Numbered from the stretch's first letter, positions 7,547 to 15,595 are shown. The stretch: DNA of 64,000 nt from RGIG995 sp045543655 (GCA_045543655.1 JAZPXN010000038.1:39430-103429), one strand, 5' to 3'. The notes: generated by a model from the letters alone, not told the origin. Numbers and translations: made by a program.

Positions 7547-8721
7547 ATACCTTTGAAAAGGACGGGCAATACGTTGCCCACACCTACGCCCGGTTTCCCT
7601 TGGAGATCGTCTCCGGGAAGGGGAGTATTCTGACCGATTCCCGGGGGAAGGATTATATTGACCTTGGCACCGGGATCGCCGTCAATACCCTGGGCACCGC
7701 CGACGAGGGGTGGATTTCCGCCGTCACCGCTCAGTTGGGCAAATTTTCCCATACCTCCAATCTGTTTTATACCTCTCCCTGCGCCGATCTGGCGGAAAAG
7801 CTCTGCCTGCGGACGGGGATGAAAAAGGTCTTTTTCTCCAATTCCGGGGCCGAGGCCAACGAGTGTGCCATTAAGGCCGCCCGGGGCTACGCCGCCGCAA
7901 AATGGGGCGCTGAACGCTATACGATAATTACTCTGAACAATTCCTTCCATGGCCGTACCATTACTACCCTGGCCGCCACGGGGCAGGAGGTCTTCCATAA
8001 GGATTTCACCCCTCTTACCCCCGGATTTGTCAGCGTGCCTGCCAACGATCTGGAGGCCGTTCGGGCGGCGGTGAAGGAGCACGAAGCCATTGCCGTTATG
8101 TTTGAAACGGTGCAGGGAGAAGGGGGAGTTCTTCCTCTGGAGAAATCCTTCGTTCAAGGTCTTGCCGCATTGGCGGAGGAGACCGGAATTCTTCTCATCG
8201 TGGACGAGGTCCAGACCGGAAACGGCCGCACGGGGCAGCTGTACGGCTATATGAATTACGGCATCACCCCCGATATCGTCACCACCGCCAAGGGGCTTGG
8301 GGGCGGTCTGCCCATCGGCGCTACCCTTTTGGGCGAAAAGGTGCAGGAGGTCTATCAGCCGGGAAGCCACGGCTCTACCTTCGGCGGCAATCCCGCCGTC
8401 TGTGCGGGGGCGCTGTACGTGCTGAACCGTCTTGACGAGAATCTTCTGGCCTCCGTCCGGGCGAAATCCCAATATATCTTCGATTCCCTCACCGGGGCCG
8501 TCGGCGTGAAGAGCGTTTCCGGCCTGGGGCTGATGATCGGCGTCGAGCCGGAAGGGGATGCGAAGGAAATCCTTGCCAAATGCCGGGAAAAGGGCGTGAT
8601 TGCCCTGACCGCAAAGAATAAAGTCCGCCTTCTGCCGCCCCTGAATATCCCCATGGAGCTTCTGGAGCAGGCCGTGGCGGTGTTGAAAGAAACCTTCGCC
8701 GAATGTGCAAAAGGAGAATAA
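7543..8721 (+). CDS. argD: Acetylornithine aminotransferase
   Basis: A 392-aa class III pyridoxal-phosphate aminotransferase converting N-acetylglutamate semialdehyde to N-acetylornithine. The PLP lysine is about K250 in TTAKGLGGGLPIGA; FFSNSGAEANECAIKAAR binds the PLP phosphate, and DEVQTGNGRTG carries the ring-stacking aspartate. It overlaps argB by four bases and ends one base before the argF ATG. Members of this family can also act on ornithine or succinyl-diaminopimelate; the operon context supports ArgD. Confidence 0.93.
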   Translation: MNTFEKDGQYVAHTYARFPLEIVSGKGSILTDSRGKDYIDLGTGIAVNTLGTADEGWISAVTAQLGKFSHTSNLFYTSPCADLAEKLCLRTGMKKVFFSNSGAEANECAIKAARGYAAAKWGAERYTIITLNNSFHGRTITTLAATGQEVFHKDFTPLTPGFVSVPANDLEAVRAAVKEHEAIAVMFETVQGEGGVLPLEKSFVQGLAALAEETGILLIVDEVQTGNGRTGQLYGYMNYGITPDIVTTAKGLGGGLPIGATLLGEKVQEVYQPGSHGSTFGGNPAVCAGALYVLNRLDENLLASVRAKSQYIFDSLTGAVGVKSVSGLGLMIGVEPEGDAKEILAKCREKGVIALTAKNKVRLLPPLNIPMELLEQAVAVLKETFAECAKGE

Positions 8722-8722
8722 T

Positions 8723-9706
8723 ATGAATCTGAAAGGCAGAGATTTTCTCAAGCTTCTGGACTATACCCCCGAAGAGATCGGCTACCTCATCGACCGCGCC
8801 GCCGAGCTGAAGGCCCAGAAAAAGGCCGGGATCTCCCACGAGATCCACAAGGGGAAAAATATTGCTCTGATTTTCGAAAAGACCTCCACCCGCACCCGGT
8901 GCGCCTTTGAGGTGGCCGCCCGGGATCTGGGCATGGGCGTCACCTATCTGGACCCCACCGGATCGCAGATCGGCAAAAAAGAATCCATCGCCGATACCGC
9001 CCGGGTCATCGGCCGGATGTACGACGGCATCGAATACCGGGGATTTGGCCAGGAGATCGTGGAGGAATTGGCGAAATATTCCCCCGTGCCCGTGTGGAAC
9101 GGACTTACCAATGAATTCCATCCTACCCAGATTCTGGCGGATTTTCTGACTATCCGGGAGCATTTCGGCAAGCTGAAGGGGATCAATTTTGTTTATATGG
9201 GGGACGCCCGGTATAATATGGGCAATTCCCTGATGGTGGGGTGCGCCAAAATGGGCTTGAATTTCACCGCCTGCGCCCCCGAGGCTTATTTCCCCGATCC
9301 GGAGTTGATCGCCGCCTGCAAGGCCGTGGCCGCGGAGACCGGCGCCACGCTGACCTTCGAGACCGATCCCATGAAAGCCACCAAAAACGCCGACGTGATC
9401 TACACCGACGTGTGGGTCTCCATGGGCGAACCGGTGGAGGTGTGGGAACAGCGCATCAACGAGCTGGGCCCCTATCAGGTCAACAAAGCTCTGATGGACA
9501 ACGCCGGCCCCCAGTGCCGCTTCATGCATTGCCTCCCCGCCTTCCACGATCTGAAAACTACGGTGGGCAAGGAAATGGGCGAGAAATTCGGCCGGGATTC
9601 CATGGAAGTCACCGACGAAGTCTTCGAATCGGCCCAGTCCATCGTCTTCGACGAAGCGGAGAACCGGATGCATACGATCAAAGCGGTCATGTGTGAGACC
9701 TTGTAA
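8723..9706 (+). CDS. argF: Ornithine carbamoyltransferase
   Basis: A 327-aa enzyme making citrulline from ornithine and carbamoyl phosphate. STRTR (S55-R59) binds carbamoyl phosphate, HPTQ carries the second phosphate contact and MHCLP near residue 267 is the ornithine-binding loop. I chose ATG 8723, which follows AAGGAG in the end of argD and gives the family start MNLKGRDFLKLLDYT. It is the last gene of the operon: argG and argH, needed to go from citrulline to arginine, are not in the window. A composite hairpin repeat starts 11 bases after the stop. Confidence 0.96.
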   Translation: MNLKGRDFLKLLDYTPEEIGYLIDRAAELKAQKKAGISHEIHKGKNIALIFEKTSTRTRCAFEVAARDLGMGVTYLDPTGSQIGKKESIADTARVIGRMYDGIEYRGFGQEIVEELAKYSPVPVWNGLTNEFHPTQILADFLTIREHFGKLKGINFVYMGDARYNMGNSLMVGCAKMGLNFTACAPEAYFPDPELIAACKAVAAETGATLTFETDPMKATKNADVIYTDVWVSMGEPVEVWEQRINELGPYQVNKALMDNAGPQCRFMHCLPAFHDLKTTVGKEMGEKFGRDSMEVTDEVFESAQSIVFDEAENRMHTIKAVMCETL

Positions 9707-9717
9707 AGGGAACGGTA

Positions 9718-9839
9718 TTCTTTCTTTTTTCGGGAGAAAAAAGAAAGAACCAAAGAAAAAAGCCAAGGCCGGCACAATTCTTGCGCCGGGGAGTTGAAAA
9801 TTTAAGATGCAAAAAGGGTGTCGGCTTCTGCCGGCACCC
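9718..9839 (+). repeat. Composite 3'-UTR repeat, copy A (after argF)
   Basis: Three hairpins in a row: an AT-rich one (TTCTTTCTTTTTT 9718-9730 with AAAAAAGAAAGAA 9737-9749), a GC one (CCGGC 9769-9773 with GCCGG 9785-9789), and a terminator-like one (GGGTGTCGGC 9816-9825 with GCCGGCACCC 9830-9839). The first two are joined by CCAAAGAAAAAAGCC. The same order recurs near 11.6 and 42.7-43.0 kb. Confidence 0.75.
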
Positions 9840-10017
9840 TTGGTGTTTATTCGGTTGTTTGCAGTCCGTCGATTTTCAGGTGGTTGTAGAGATTTTGGAA
9901 TCCCATTTTCCCTCGATCGGAAAATCTCTTTTGTTTTTCTGAGGCGTGGTTTTTATAAAACGAATCCCGCAGAGGCTGGTCCCGGGAGAATTTCTGCACG
10001 GTTTATTTAAAAAATTA
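9840..10017. other. Gene-free stretch between repeat A and the toxin locus
   Basis: I see no convincing gene, hairpin or promoter here; short open frames lack ribosome sites and recognisable content. Confidence 0.5.
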
Positions 10018-10027
10018 TCGAAAAGTC

Positions 10028-10056
10028 TTGCATTTTAGGGAGAAATATGTTATACT
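10028..10056 (+). promoter_or_regulatory. Promoter of the toxin mRNA
   Basis: TTGCAT (10028-10033), 17-base spacer, TATACT (10051-10056). The start is predicted near 10063, leaving a leader of about 60 bases. In that leader CCCTCTT (10098-10104) can pair with AAGGGGG (10110-10116), hiding the ribosome binding site. Confidence 0.75.
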
Positions 10057-10124
10057 GACTACGGTGCTGACCTGCACGGTAGGCGGTTAACTCTTTGCCC
10101 TCTTGTTGAAAGGGGGTGAGGCGT

Positions 10125-10211
10125 ATGGTTACATACGATTTTTTAGTTGCATTTGCGACTTTGATCGTTGCTATCATCTCTCTTGTTATCTCAATAACAA
10201 AAAGAAAATGA
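10125..10211 (+). CDS. Holin-like type I toxin peptide, 28 aa
   Basis: A tiny ORF encoding a single hydrophobic helix (residues 5-24, including FLVAFATLIVAIISLVISI) with a positive tail ITKRK. The start MVTYDFLVAF is very like that of Firmicute holin-like toxins of the Hol-Tox/TxpA class. A strong AGGGGGTGAGG ribosome site precedes the ATG. The TGA stop lies inside the left arm of the terminator hairpin. The convergent antisense promoter and shared bidirectional terminator are the standard type I arrangement. Such peptides insert in the membrane when overproduced; toxicity here is inferred from the family and the locus design. Confidence 0.85.
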   Translation: MVTYDFLVAFATLIVAIISLVISITKRK

Positions 10212-10293
10212 CCGCCCTTCGTCCAAAAAGTTGCGGTCATTTCTTTTAATCGCATTTTGAGGGCATAACCGTCTATCGGTCAGCACTCTTGAT
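10200..10293 (-). ncRNA. Antisense antitoxin RNA
   Basis: About 90 nt, from the start predicted at 10293 to the T-rich tail of the hairpin at 10206-10242. Its 3' part is fully complementary to the toxin mRNA's 3' end including the stop codon. Its 5' part carries GTGCTGACC, CGGTTA and TGCCCTC, the same boxes found at the 5' end of the toxin mRNA. Ends are predicted from promoter and terminator only. Confidence 0.75.
10204..10247. terminator. Bidirectional terminator shared by toxin and antitoxin
   Basis: Perfect 10-bp stem AAATGACCGC (10206-10215) / GCGGTCATTT (10233-10242). T-rich tails follow on both strands (TTTCTTTTAA on plus, TTTTCTTT on minus). Confidence 0.85.
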
Positions 10294-10299
10294 ATCTAT

Positions 10300-10328
10300 A
10301 TTATACACTATTCCGAAGGGTTTGTCAA
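10300..10328 (-). promoter_or_regulatory. Consensus promoter of the antitoxin RNA
   Basis: On the minus strand TTGACA (10323-10328), exactly 17 bases, then TATAAT (10300-10305): both hexamers are perfect consensus. It should be stronger than the toxin promoter, as expected for an antisense antitoxin. Confidence 0.85.
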
Positions 10329-10502
10329 GACTTTTCGAATTTTTTTATTTTTAACATGCGTAAAGCGTTCTGTGAATGAATTTCACTATTTTCAATATGA
10401 ACGAACGGTGAACAAAAAACGCGGATGCAAGATACGTTTGCCTGAGGCGGTTTTGTGTGGCGGTGTTTTTTATAAGTCCTTTTTATGGGACAACTTTTGT
10501 GT

Positions 10503-10508
10503 TATAAT
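10503..10508 (+). promoter_or_regulatory. Extended -10 box of the LRR gene
   Basis: TATAAT preceded by TTTTGTGT. The -35 position (10480-10485, TTTTTA) is poor, so the TGTG extension probably matters. Confidence 0.45.
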
Positions 10509-10534
10509 TATAATAGAAGAAAGGAGTGTGTGCA

Positions 10535-11494
10535 ATGTTGCCGAATCCCATAATGGAGCAGGAACAGATGCTGAAGTACGTCGAAAGCATTGATCCTGAA
10601 AGGAAAGAGTTGCTTTTGCGGCAAATTTGTCAGCTTAAAAATGATTTGAACGAATTTTTAGCGGAAATGAAAGCGAACGAGATGCTTCGTTCCGCTTGCG
10701 TGGAGCTGTTTCGCAAGACGGGGAAAGAGGCGGTGTTTTTTTCGGAAGATATCTGCCAGGCCGTCTTTACCGCAGAAGAGAAATATACGATAAGCGGTCG
10801 GTTTCGTGTGGTTTCCAAGGGGTGCTTTTCCTATTGCCCCGGTCTGAAAGAGCTCACCTTTGGGGATGGTGTGGAATTCGTTTCCGGGAGTGCTTGTCAG
10901 GGACTGGAGGACCTTCGCTCCGTGGGGTTTTCCAAGAGCGTCCGGGGGATCGACGAATATGCTTTTGCTGATTGTATTTCCTTGCAAAGTGTTGATTTTG
11001 AGGGACAGGACACTTATGTGCGAGCAGATAGTTTTTGCAATACGCCGTGGTTTGATGGGAAACAAGAGGAATTCGTCGTTGTGTGCGGTCAACTGCTGAA
11101 ATATAACGGGACTGCGGAAGAGGTTCGGATTCCCGAAACGGTTCGCATGATTCAACACATGGTTTTTTCCGGGAATTCGTCGATCAAAAAAGTTGTCTTC
11201 CCTGCAACGCTCCGGGAAATTGGCGTTGCGGCCTTTTCCGAATGCACGGCTCTGGAATCAATCGAGTTTCAGGGGAAGTCCATTGATTGCATCAATATGT
11301 CTGCCTTTGAGGGGTGTTCGAGTCTGCATATGGTAAGCCTGCCGGATAAGGTCGGCCAATTGGGAGCGATGGCGTTTGATCGTTTTGTTTGGATCTGGTA
11401 CACTACGGGATGCGGTATTGATGATTATCTGGAAGAGAATTATCCTTTTTGCAGTGATGAAGATTTCCCCGAAATCGAAGACGAGGATGAATAA
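10535..11494 (+). CDS. BspA-type leucine-rich repeat protein, no signal peptide
   Basis: A 319-aa protein. Residues 1-55 look like a charged helical N-terminus; from about residue 85 come irregular LRR_5/BspA repeats (for example GCFSYCPGLKELTFGDGVEF, AFADCISLQSVDFEG, AFSECTALESIEFQG and AFEGCSSLHMVSLP). The tail is strongly acidic (SDEDFPEIEDEDE). There is no signal peptide or membrane segment, so unlike most BspA proteins it should stay in the cytoplasm. ATG 10535 is 8 bases after AAGGAG; a later ATG at 10553 is possible. Its function is unknown. Its codon usage has more A/T-ending codons than the neighbouring genes, which may point to recent acquisition. Confidence 0.75.
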   Translation: MLPNPIMEQEQMLKYVESIDPERKELLLRQICQLKNDLNEFLAEMKANEMLRSACVELFRKTGKEAVFFSEDICQAVFTAEEKYTISGRFRVVSKGCFSYCPGLKELTFGDGVEFVSGSACQGLEDLRSVGFSKSVRGIDEYAFADCISLQSVDFEGQDTYVRADSFCNTPWFDGKQEEFVVVCGQLLKYNGTAEEVRIPETVRMIQHMVFSGNSSIKKVVFPATLREIGVAAFSECTALESIEFQGKSIDCINMSAFEGCSSLHMVSLPDKVGQLGAMAFDRFVWIWYTTGCGIDDYLEENYPFCSDEDFPEIEDEDE

Positions 11495-11516
11495 TTTGTA
11501 TCTATATTGCACCGCA

Positions 11517-11554
11517 AATCAGGGGTCGGAAATATTTCCGACCCCTGATTTTTT
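11517..11554 (+). terminator. Long palindromic terminator of the LRR gene
   Basis: ATCAGGGGTCGGAAAT and ATTTCCGACCCCTGAT form a 16-bp perfect stem, followed by TTTTTT. It also marks the far end of composite repeat copy B. Confidence 0.88.
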
Positions 11555-11655
11555 GCATTTAATTTCAGTCCTCTCCCGGCGGAAGGATTCCGCCGGATTT
11601 CGCTTTTCTTTCTTTTGGTACTTTTCTTTCTTTTCTCGTGAAAAGAAAGAAAAGT
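11517..11655 (-). repeat. Composite 3'-UTR repeat, copy B (after spoIIE)
   Basis: Read on the minus strand downstream of spoIIE: an AT hairpin (plus-strand arms ACTTTTCTTTCTTTT 11620-11634 and AAAAGAAAGAAAAGT 11641-11655), a GC hairpin (CCGGCGGAA 11576-11584 / TTCCGCCGG 11588-11596), then the palindrome at 11517-11548. The order and the AT and GC hairpin sequences match copy A. Confidence 0.7.
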
Positions 11656-11701
11656 ATGCCTCCGTCCCTCTAACCTCACACCTTCTTCACTCTAACTTCC
11701 C

Positions 11702-13462
11702 TCACGCCACCTTGTTGATCTGCACCGTCAGGACGGTGACGTCGTCGAGGCGGTTGCGGCCGGCGGTTTTGGCGGCCCGAAGGATGCCGTCGGCCAGGGA
11801 GACGCAGTCCCGGGGCGTGGGGATGCGGTTCAGATATTCGGAGAGCCACTTTTTGTCCTTTCCCAGAACGCCGTCGGAGATCAGAATCAGAAAATCCCGG
11901 TCGGCAAGGGTGCAGACCTCGTGCTTCACGTCTGCTTCGTCCAGCATCCCCACCGGAAGAGTCTCGCTTCCGATTTCGTGAACGATGCCGTTGCGCAGAA
12001 GATAGGTCGGCGCCGCCCCCGCCTTGAACAGATCGCACACGCCGCTTTTCAGATCCACCGCCGCCACGTCGACCCCCAGAACCGTCTCTTCCGGATATTC
12101 CAGCAGATTCCGGTTCAATACCTTCAAAATATCCTCCTGAGAAAGGCCGTTGCGGGAGAGATTTTCCATCATCCGCACCGCCTTCACGCTCTGCCGCGCC
12201 GCCTTCGTGCCGCTTCCCATGCCGTCGGTCACCGTGAAAACGTAGCGATCGTCCGCCGTCCGGAATCCTCCCGCCGTGTCGCCGCAGAAGAATTCCCCCT
12301 CCTTCTGGGCAAAGGCCTTGGCGAATTTTAGGCCGTAGACCGTCTCTTCCGCCGTCCGCAAGGCCGCGATCACCTCGGGAAAGCGCACGCACCGGTCGAG
12401 AAATTCCCGGGGCGGCCGCAGATCCCGGCTTCGCACGCCCTCCCGGATCACGTCGAAGGCCTTGGCCGTTTCGGTGCGGAATTTGGTCAGACATAAGATC
12501 CGCTTGGGACACCTCCGGCAGACCGATCCTTCCCCCTGCAGAGCGTCGGAGGAGCCTTGCTTGGTCAGATGAAACCGGGCCTTCTTCCAGCGGGAATATC
12601 CCCCTCCCACCGGCACCGTCGCCTTGGTCAAGGCCGTCATCATCCGGCTGGGGATCATCAAAAATAACAGCCCCGCCAATAAAATGGAAATCAGCGCCGA
12701 AAGCAGGCCGAAGGTCCGTCCCGTGCAGAGCCAGAGGATCAGAGCCGCCAGCAGATAAGAGAGGATCTGCCCGTATTTTCCGAAGGCCCGAAGGGCCGAC
12801 GAGAGCAGCGTTCCGAAGAATAAAATCAATAATAAGGGCAATCTTTCTGGGGAGAAGAGGCATAAAATCAGCCCCGTCGCCCCGGCGGTGGAAAGGGTAT
12901 AGAAAAAGCTGCATTTGCACCCCACGCAGAGGATCAGAAAATACAGCGCCGTCCGCCCCGCCGTTTCCGGGATGCCGCCGAAGCCCATCAATCCCGCCAG
13001 CAAAAAGGACACCGACGAGAGACAGCATACGTAGCGCAACGCCGGATTCCCCAAGGGGCGGGGCGTAAAGGACGACGCCGCCACGGTGTAGACCCAGGCA
13101 AGGCCGCCGGATAAAAGTCCGTTGAGCATGAATGCCATGTTCTCCGCCGGGGTATACTCGGATAAGAAGAACCCTGCAAGGGCCCCCAGCATGGTGCCCC
13201 AAAGGGTGAAAAGCAAATAGGATACCGGCCGGTCTTCCTCGGTCAGCGACGGAAGCAGGAGGCGGAAGACCCGGCTCATGAAGCAGGCCGTCAGAATCCG
13301 CAGGACGTCCCGTCCGGCGAAGAGATGCCCCGCGAAGACCCCCAGAAAGCCCCACAACGAGCCGACCGAGGCGTAAGCGACCCCAAAGGGCATGATGCCC
13401 CGCACGAGAATAATATTGGAGAAAAGAAGGCCTAAAACGCCTTCGAATACGTGAATGATCAC
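11702..13462 (-). CDS. spoIIE: Stage II sporulation protein E (PP2C phosphatase)
   Basis: A 586-aa membrane phosphatase that dephosphorylates SpoIIAA and so activates sigma-F in the forespore; it also sits at the polar septum. The first ~290 residues hold about ten membrane helices. A small cysteine group (CRRCPKRILC) lies mid-protein. Residues ~405-586 are the PP2C domain with TDGMGSG (412-418), ISDGV (528-532) and LDDVTVL (572-578) carrying metal-binding aspartates. B. subtilis SpoIIE has over 800 residues; this one is shorter mainly in the membrane-to-PP2C linker. The start is uncertain: GTG 13462 is the first conventional start, but the frame stays open upstream and GGGGAGG sits about 50 bases earlier. 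Confidence 0.9.
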   Translation of the reverse strand: MIIHVFEGVLGLLFSNIILVRGIMPFGVAYASVGSLWGFLGVFAGHLFAGRDVLRILTACFMSRVFRLLLPSLTEEDRPVSYLLFTLWGTMLGALAGFFLSEYTPAENMAFMLNGLLSGGLAWVYTVAASSFTPRPLGNPALRYVCCLSSVSFLLAGLMGFGGIPETAGRTALYFLILCVGCKCSFFYTLSTAGATGLILCLFSPERLPLLLILFFGTLLSSALRAFGKYGQILSYLLAALILWLCTGRTFGLLSALISILLAGLLFLMIPSRMMTALTKATVPVGGGYSRWKKARFHLTKQGSSDALQGEGSVCRRCPKRILCLTKFRTETAKAFDVIREGVRSRDLRPPREFLDRCVRFPEVIAALRTAEETVYGLKFAKAFAQKEGEFFCGDTAGGFRTADDRYVFTVTDGMGSGTKAARQSVKAVRMMENLSRNGLSQEDILKVLNRNLLEYPEETVLGVDVAAVDLKSGVCDLFKAGAAPTYLLRNGIVHEIGSETLPVGMLDEADVKHEVCTLADRDFLILISDGVLGKDKKWLSEYLNRIPTPRDCVSLADGILRAAKTAGRNRLDDVTVLTVQINKVA

Positions 13463-13598
13463 CGTTTTCGGCGTAAGATTCGCCGTCAGGCTCCGGATCT
13501 GCTCCCGAATGGCACATTCCTCCCCGTGGATGATATGCCAATTGTAGCATATTCATGCCGAAAATCCGGTCGACTCCTGCCGCCCCCGCCGGAAATCC

Positions 13599-13605
13599 TT
13601 CGACA
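13599..13605 (-). promoter_or_regulatory. Spo0A box upstream of spoIIE
   Basis: TGTCGAA on the minus strand is a perfect 0A box, in the upstream region of spoIIE, about 135 bases before the GTG. A TACAAT -10 follows near 13543-13548. Control of spoIIE by Spo0A is established in Bacillus; here it is inferred from the box. Confidence 0.5.
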
Positions 13606-13620
13606 TTCTCTGCAAATAAC

Positions 13621-13649
13621 TTGACAAACGGGCGGATTTGTGGTATGAT
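13621..13649 (+). promoter_or_regulatory. sigma-A promoter of the 229-aa membrane protein gene
   Basis: TTGACA (13621-13626), 17 bases, TATGAT (13644-13649) with TTGTGG before it. Confidence 0.75.
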
Positions 13650-13702
13650 TAAGATAGAATTTTACGATCCCGGTCGAAAGGAGGGGAACGGTTACGTCCC
13701 GT

Positions 13703-14392
13703 ATGGCCCGCCGCCGGAAAGGCTTGTTTTTCCGGAAGCATCTGTTAACGATCGCATTGGGCGCCGTTGTCCTGTTGCTGATCGCGGGGATGATTCTTTT
13801 GCTCGTGTCCTGCTCCAACCCCTATCGGACGCTGTTGCGGCAAGGGGGCGTGGAGGTGGAGAAATGCCGCCTGAAGCAAAACGTGTTGACCCTCACCTTC
13901 GAGGGGGACGCCGTGGGCATTCTCTCCTGCAGAGACGCTTTGAATTTGATCCGCACCCGGGAAAAGACCCCCGACCGGGTGGATTGGATCCTCGTGCGGG
14001 AAGGGGAAACCGTTCTGACCGGATCTCTTTCCTCCGTAGGCGATCTGCCGGAAAACGAATCCCCCCGGGTGGAGACCCTCGACGGGGAAATGACTCTGCT
14101 GAAGCTGAAATACGAGTTGGCCCGCAGCGGTCTTACCGCCTCCGCAAAGGGCGAGAACACCGTCGGGATTTCCGGAAAGACCGTCACCGTGACGATCCCC
14201 GTATCGGACCGGCAGTCGCTGTCCGCCGCCGAGACCGTCGTCCCTGCCGCAGTTAAGGCGGTCAACGAGGAAGGGGGCGGCATCGTCCGGTGCAACGTTC
14301 TGTTCACCGAAAACGAAGGCGTCTTCGCCGCCGCATCCTACGATTTCGTCTACGGCGACGTCCTGTATTCCTCCGCTTTTGAAAGAGAATAA
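13703..14392 (+). CDS. Membrane-anchored protein of unknown function
   Basis: A 229-aa protein I do not recognise. A basic start (MARRRKGLFFRKH) and one membrane helix at about residues 15-36 ending in LLVSCSNP suggest an uncleaved anchor or a lipoprotein (a cysteine follows LLVS). The remaining ~190 residues are predicted outside the cell and contain alternating strands and helices with no clear repeats. It lies divergently from spoIIE. The ribosome site AAAGGAGG is about 17 bases before the ATG, unusually far, so the true start is uncertain. Its own promoter and terminator make it a single-gene unit. Confidence 0.6.
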   Translation: MARRRKGLFFRKHLLTIALGAVVLLLIAGMILLLVSCSNPYRTLLRQGGVEVEKCRLKQNVLTLTFEGDAVGILSCRDALNLIRTREKTPDRVDWILVREGETVLTGSLSSVGDLPENESPRVETLDGEMTLLKLKYELARSGLTASAKGENTVGISGKTVTVTIPVSDRQSLSAAETVVPAAVKAVNEEGGGIVRCNVLFTENEGVFAAASYDFVYGDVLYSSAFERE

Positions 14393-14407
14393 GCAAAGAT
14401 AACGCAA

Positions 14408-14441
14408 GTCCGGCACGGAAGAACCGTGCCGGACGTTTTTT
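14408..14441 (+). terminator. Intrinsic terminator of the 229-aa protein gene
   Basis: GTCCGGCACGG and CCGTGCCGGAC pair over 11 bp around the loop AAGAA, followed by TTTTTT. Confidence 0.9.
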
Positions 14442-14452
14442 ATGCTTTTGAA

Positions 14453-15595
14453 TTATTTGTAGGACTTATCGAAGGTATGAACCTTGTAAAATTCCCGATC
14501 CTGGAAGGTGATATCCACCCGTTCGGTTTTCAGGGTGGGGATCTTGCCGGTGGTCATGTAACTGTGAACGATCCGCAGGCAGTAGGTGGAATAATCGTAG
14601 GTGGTCTTTTCCTTCCGGGTGCCGTATTTGCCGGCGATCGCCTGAACCATGGTGCCGTCCTTGAAGGAGGCGACGCCCTTGACGACCTTGTCGGAGATCT
14701 GGGCGGCGTTGGAGTATTTTCTGGTCAGAGTGCCTTCTTCGGTGTCGAACTGCCATACGTAGTTGGTGGCTGTGACCCAGTATTTGGTGGGTTCCCCGGC
14801 AACGGGAGCAAGATCGTGGCCGGAGTTGTCGTTTTCAAACTTGGCGCCCATGCCGTCGAGGATGATGGGCTTTGCGTTGGCGGTGCCGTAGCCGGAGATG
14901 GAGATGGCCTCCACGCCGGGGCCGTAAACCGCCCAGAGGAGATTGTTGTCGGGATCGTACTGGATGCCGTGACCGCTCTCCAGGGGAAGGATGCCGGAGG
15001 GAATGGTGGATTCGGTGACCGACAGGGGGTAGTAGTAGAGCGATCCCACGCCGCCGTCCGCACTGCCGCCGGAGCCGATCATCAGAAGATCGCCGTTGGG
15101 CATCATTTCAATGGAGTGGGGGCCGTTGCCGACCTTGGCTTCCCACAGGGTGGTCTTGTTTTCGTAGTCAATGACGCCGAACCAGCCCGCAGAGTTGCAG
15201 GCGATGACCACGTCGCAGCCGTAATGCTCGGAATAGCGGAATTTTGCATCGGAAAAGCCCCGGATGGACGTCTTACCGATCTCGCTGTTGGGGTCTTCCT
15301 GGGGATCCCATTCCCAGATGGGATCTTCGAAGGGGATATCGTCCCAGTCGGTGCCGGTCTTGTTCAGATCCAGAACCAGCATTTTCAGATTTTCCACGTC
15401 GCCGAGAATGATCTTGTGCTCCACGTCGGGATCGAAAACGCCGTGGGCCAATTCCCCGTCGCCGCTTCCCGTATTGCCGGAGGAGACGTTGGAATCGGTG
15501 GGGGTGCCGGAGGGATTTTCAGGGGTCTCTCCGCAGGCGGCGAAAATGCCGAGGCAGAGAACTCCGGATAGAAGCAGAGCCAGAATCTTTTTCAT
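14453..15595 (-). CDS. Secreted beta-propeller-like lipoprotein
   Basis: A 380-aa protein with a lipoprotein signal (cysteine near residue 21 in IFAACGE), a Ser/Thr/Gly-rich linker to about residue 48 and a body of repeated four-strand units with phrases like NGPHSIEMMPNGDLLMIGSG and SGHGIQYDPDNNLLWAVYG, as in bacterial beta-propellers (it resembles the DUF6528 group, from memory). It is the last gene of the long minus-strand operon, 26 bases after the GH2 gene. It likely acts at the cell surface on, or in binding, the same glycan. No catalytic residues can be named. Confidence 0.7.
   Translation of the reverse strand: MKKILALLLSGVLCLGIFAACGETPENPSGTPTDSNVSSGNTGSGDGELAHGVFDPDVEHKIILGDVENLKMLVLDLNKTGTDWDDIPFEDPIWEWDPQEDPNSEIGKTSIRGFSDAKFRYSEHYGCDVVIACNSAGWFGVIDYENKTTLWEAKVGNGPHSIEMMPNGDLLMIGSGGSADGGVGSLYYYPLSVTESTIPSGILPLESGHGIQYDPDNNLLWAVYGPGVEAISISGYGTANAKPIILDGMGAKFENDNSGHDLAPVAGEPTKYWVTATNYVWQFDTEEGTLTRKYSNAAQISDKVVKGVASFKDGTMVQAIAGKYGTRKEKTTYDYSTYCLRIVHSYMTTGKIPTLKTERVDITFQDREFYKVHTFDKSYK

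Larger units (their letters stand above)
10018..10338. repeat. Imperfect inverted repeat enclosing the toxin-antitoxin locus
   Basis: CGAAAAGTCTTG at 10019-10030 is repeated inverted (CAAGACTTTTCG) at 10326-10337. Inside, GTGCTGACC (10064-10072), CGGTTA (10084-10089) and TGCCCTC (10096-10102) recur in the same order and inverted at 10278-10286, 10266-10271 and 10259-10265. The arms therefore span both promoters and both RNA 5' ends. Confidence 0.75.

Noticed and set aside
9807..10010. A 67-codon plus-strand ORF after argF
   Set aside because: It begins inside the terminator-like hairpin of repeat copy A, has no ribosome site and no family resemblance.
10007..10255. An 82-codon minus-strand ORF covering the antitoxin RNA
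   Set aside because: It starts about 40 bases into the antisense RNA with no ribosome site and runs past the terminator. The antisense RNA with a consensus promoter explains the strand better.
11676..13556. A 626-codon frame overlapping spoIIE in another minus-strand register, with a good GGGGAGG site before its ATG
   Set aside because: Its product is Arg/Gly/Pro-rich with no motifs, while the overlapping frame gives full PP2C signatures. The ribosome site more likely serves spoIIE.
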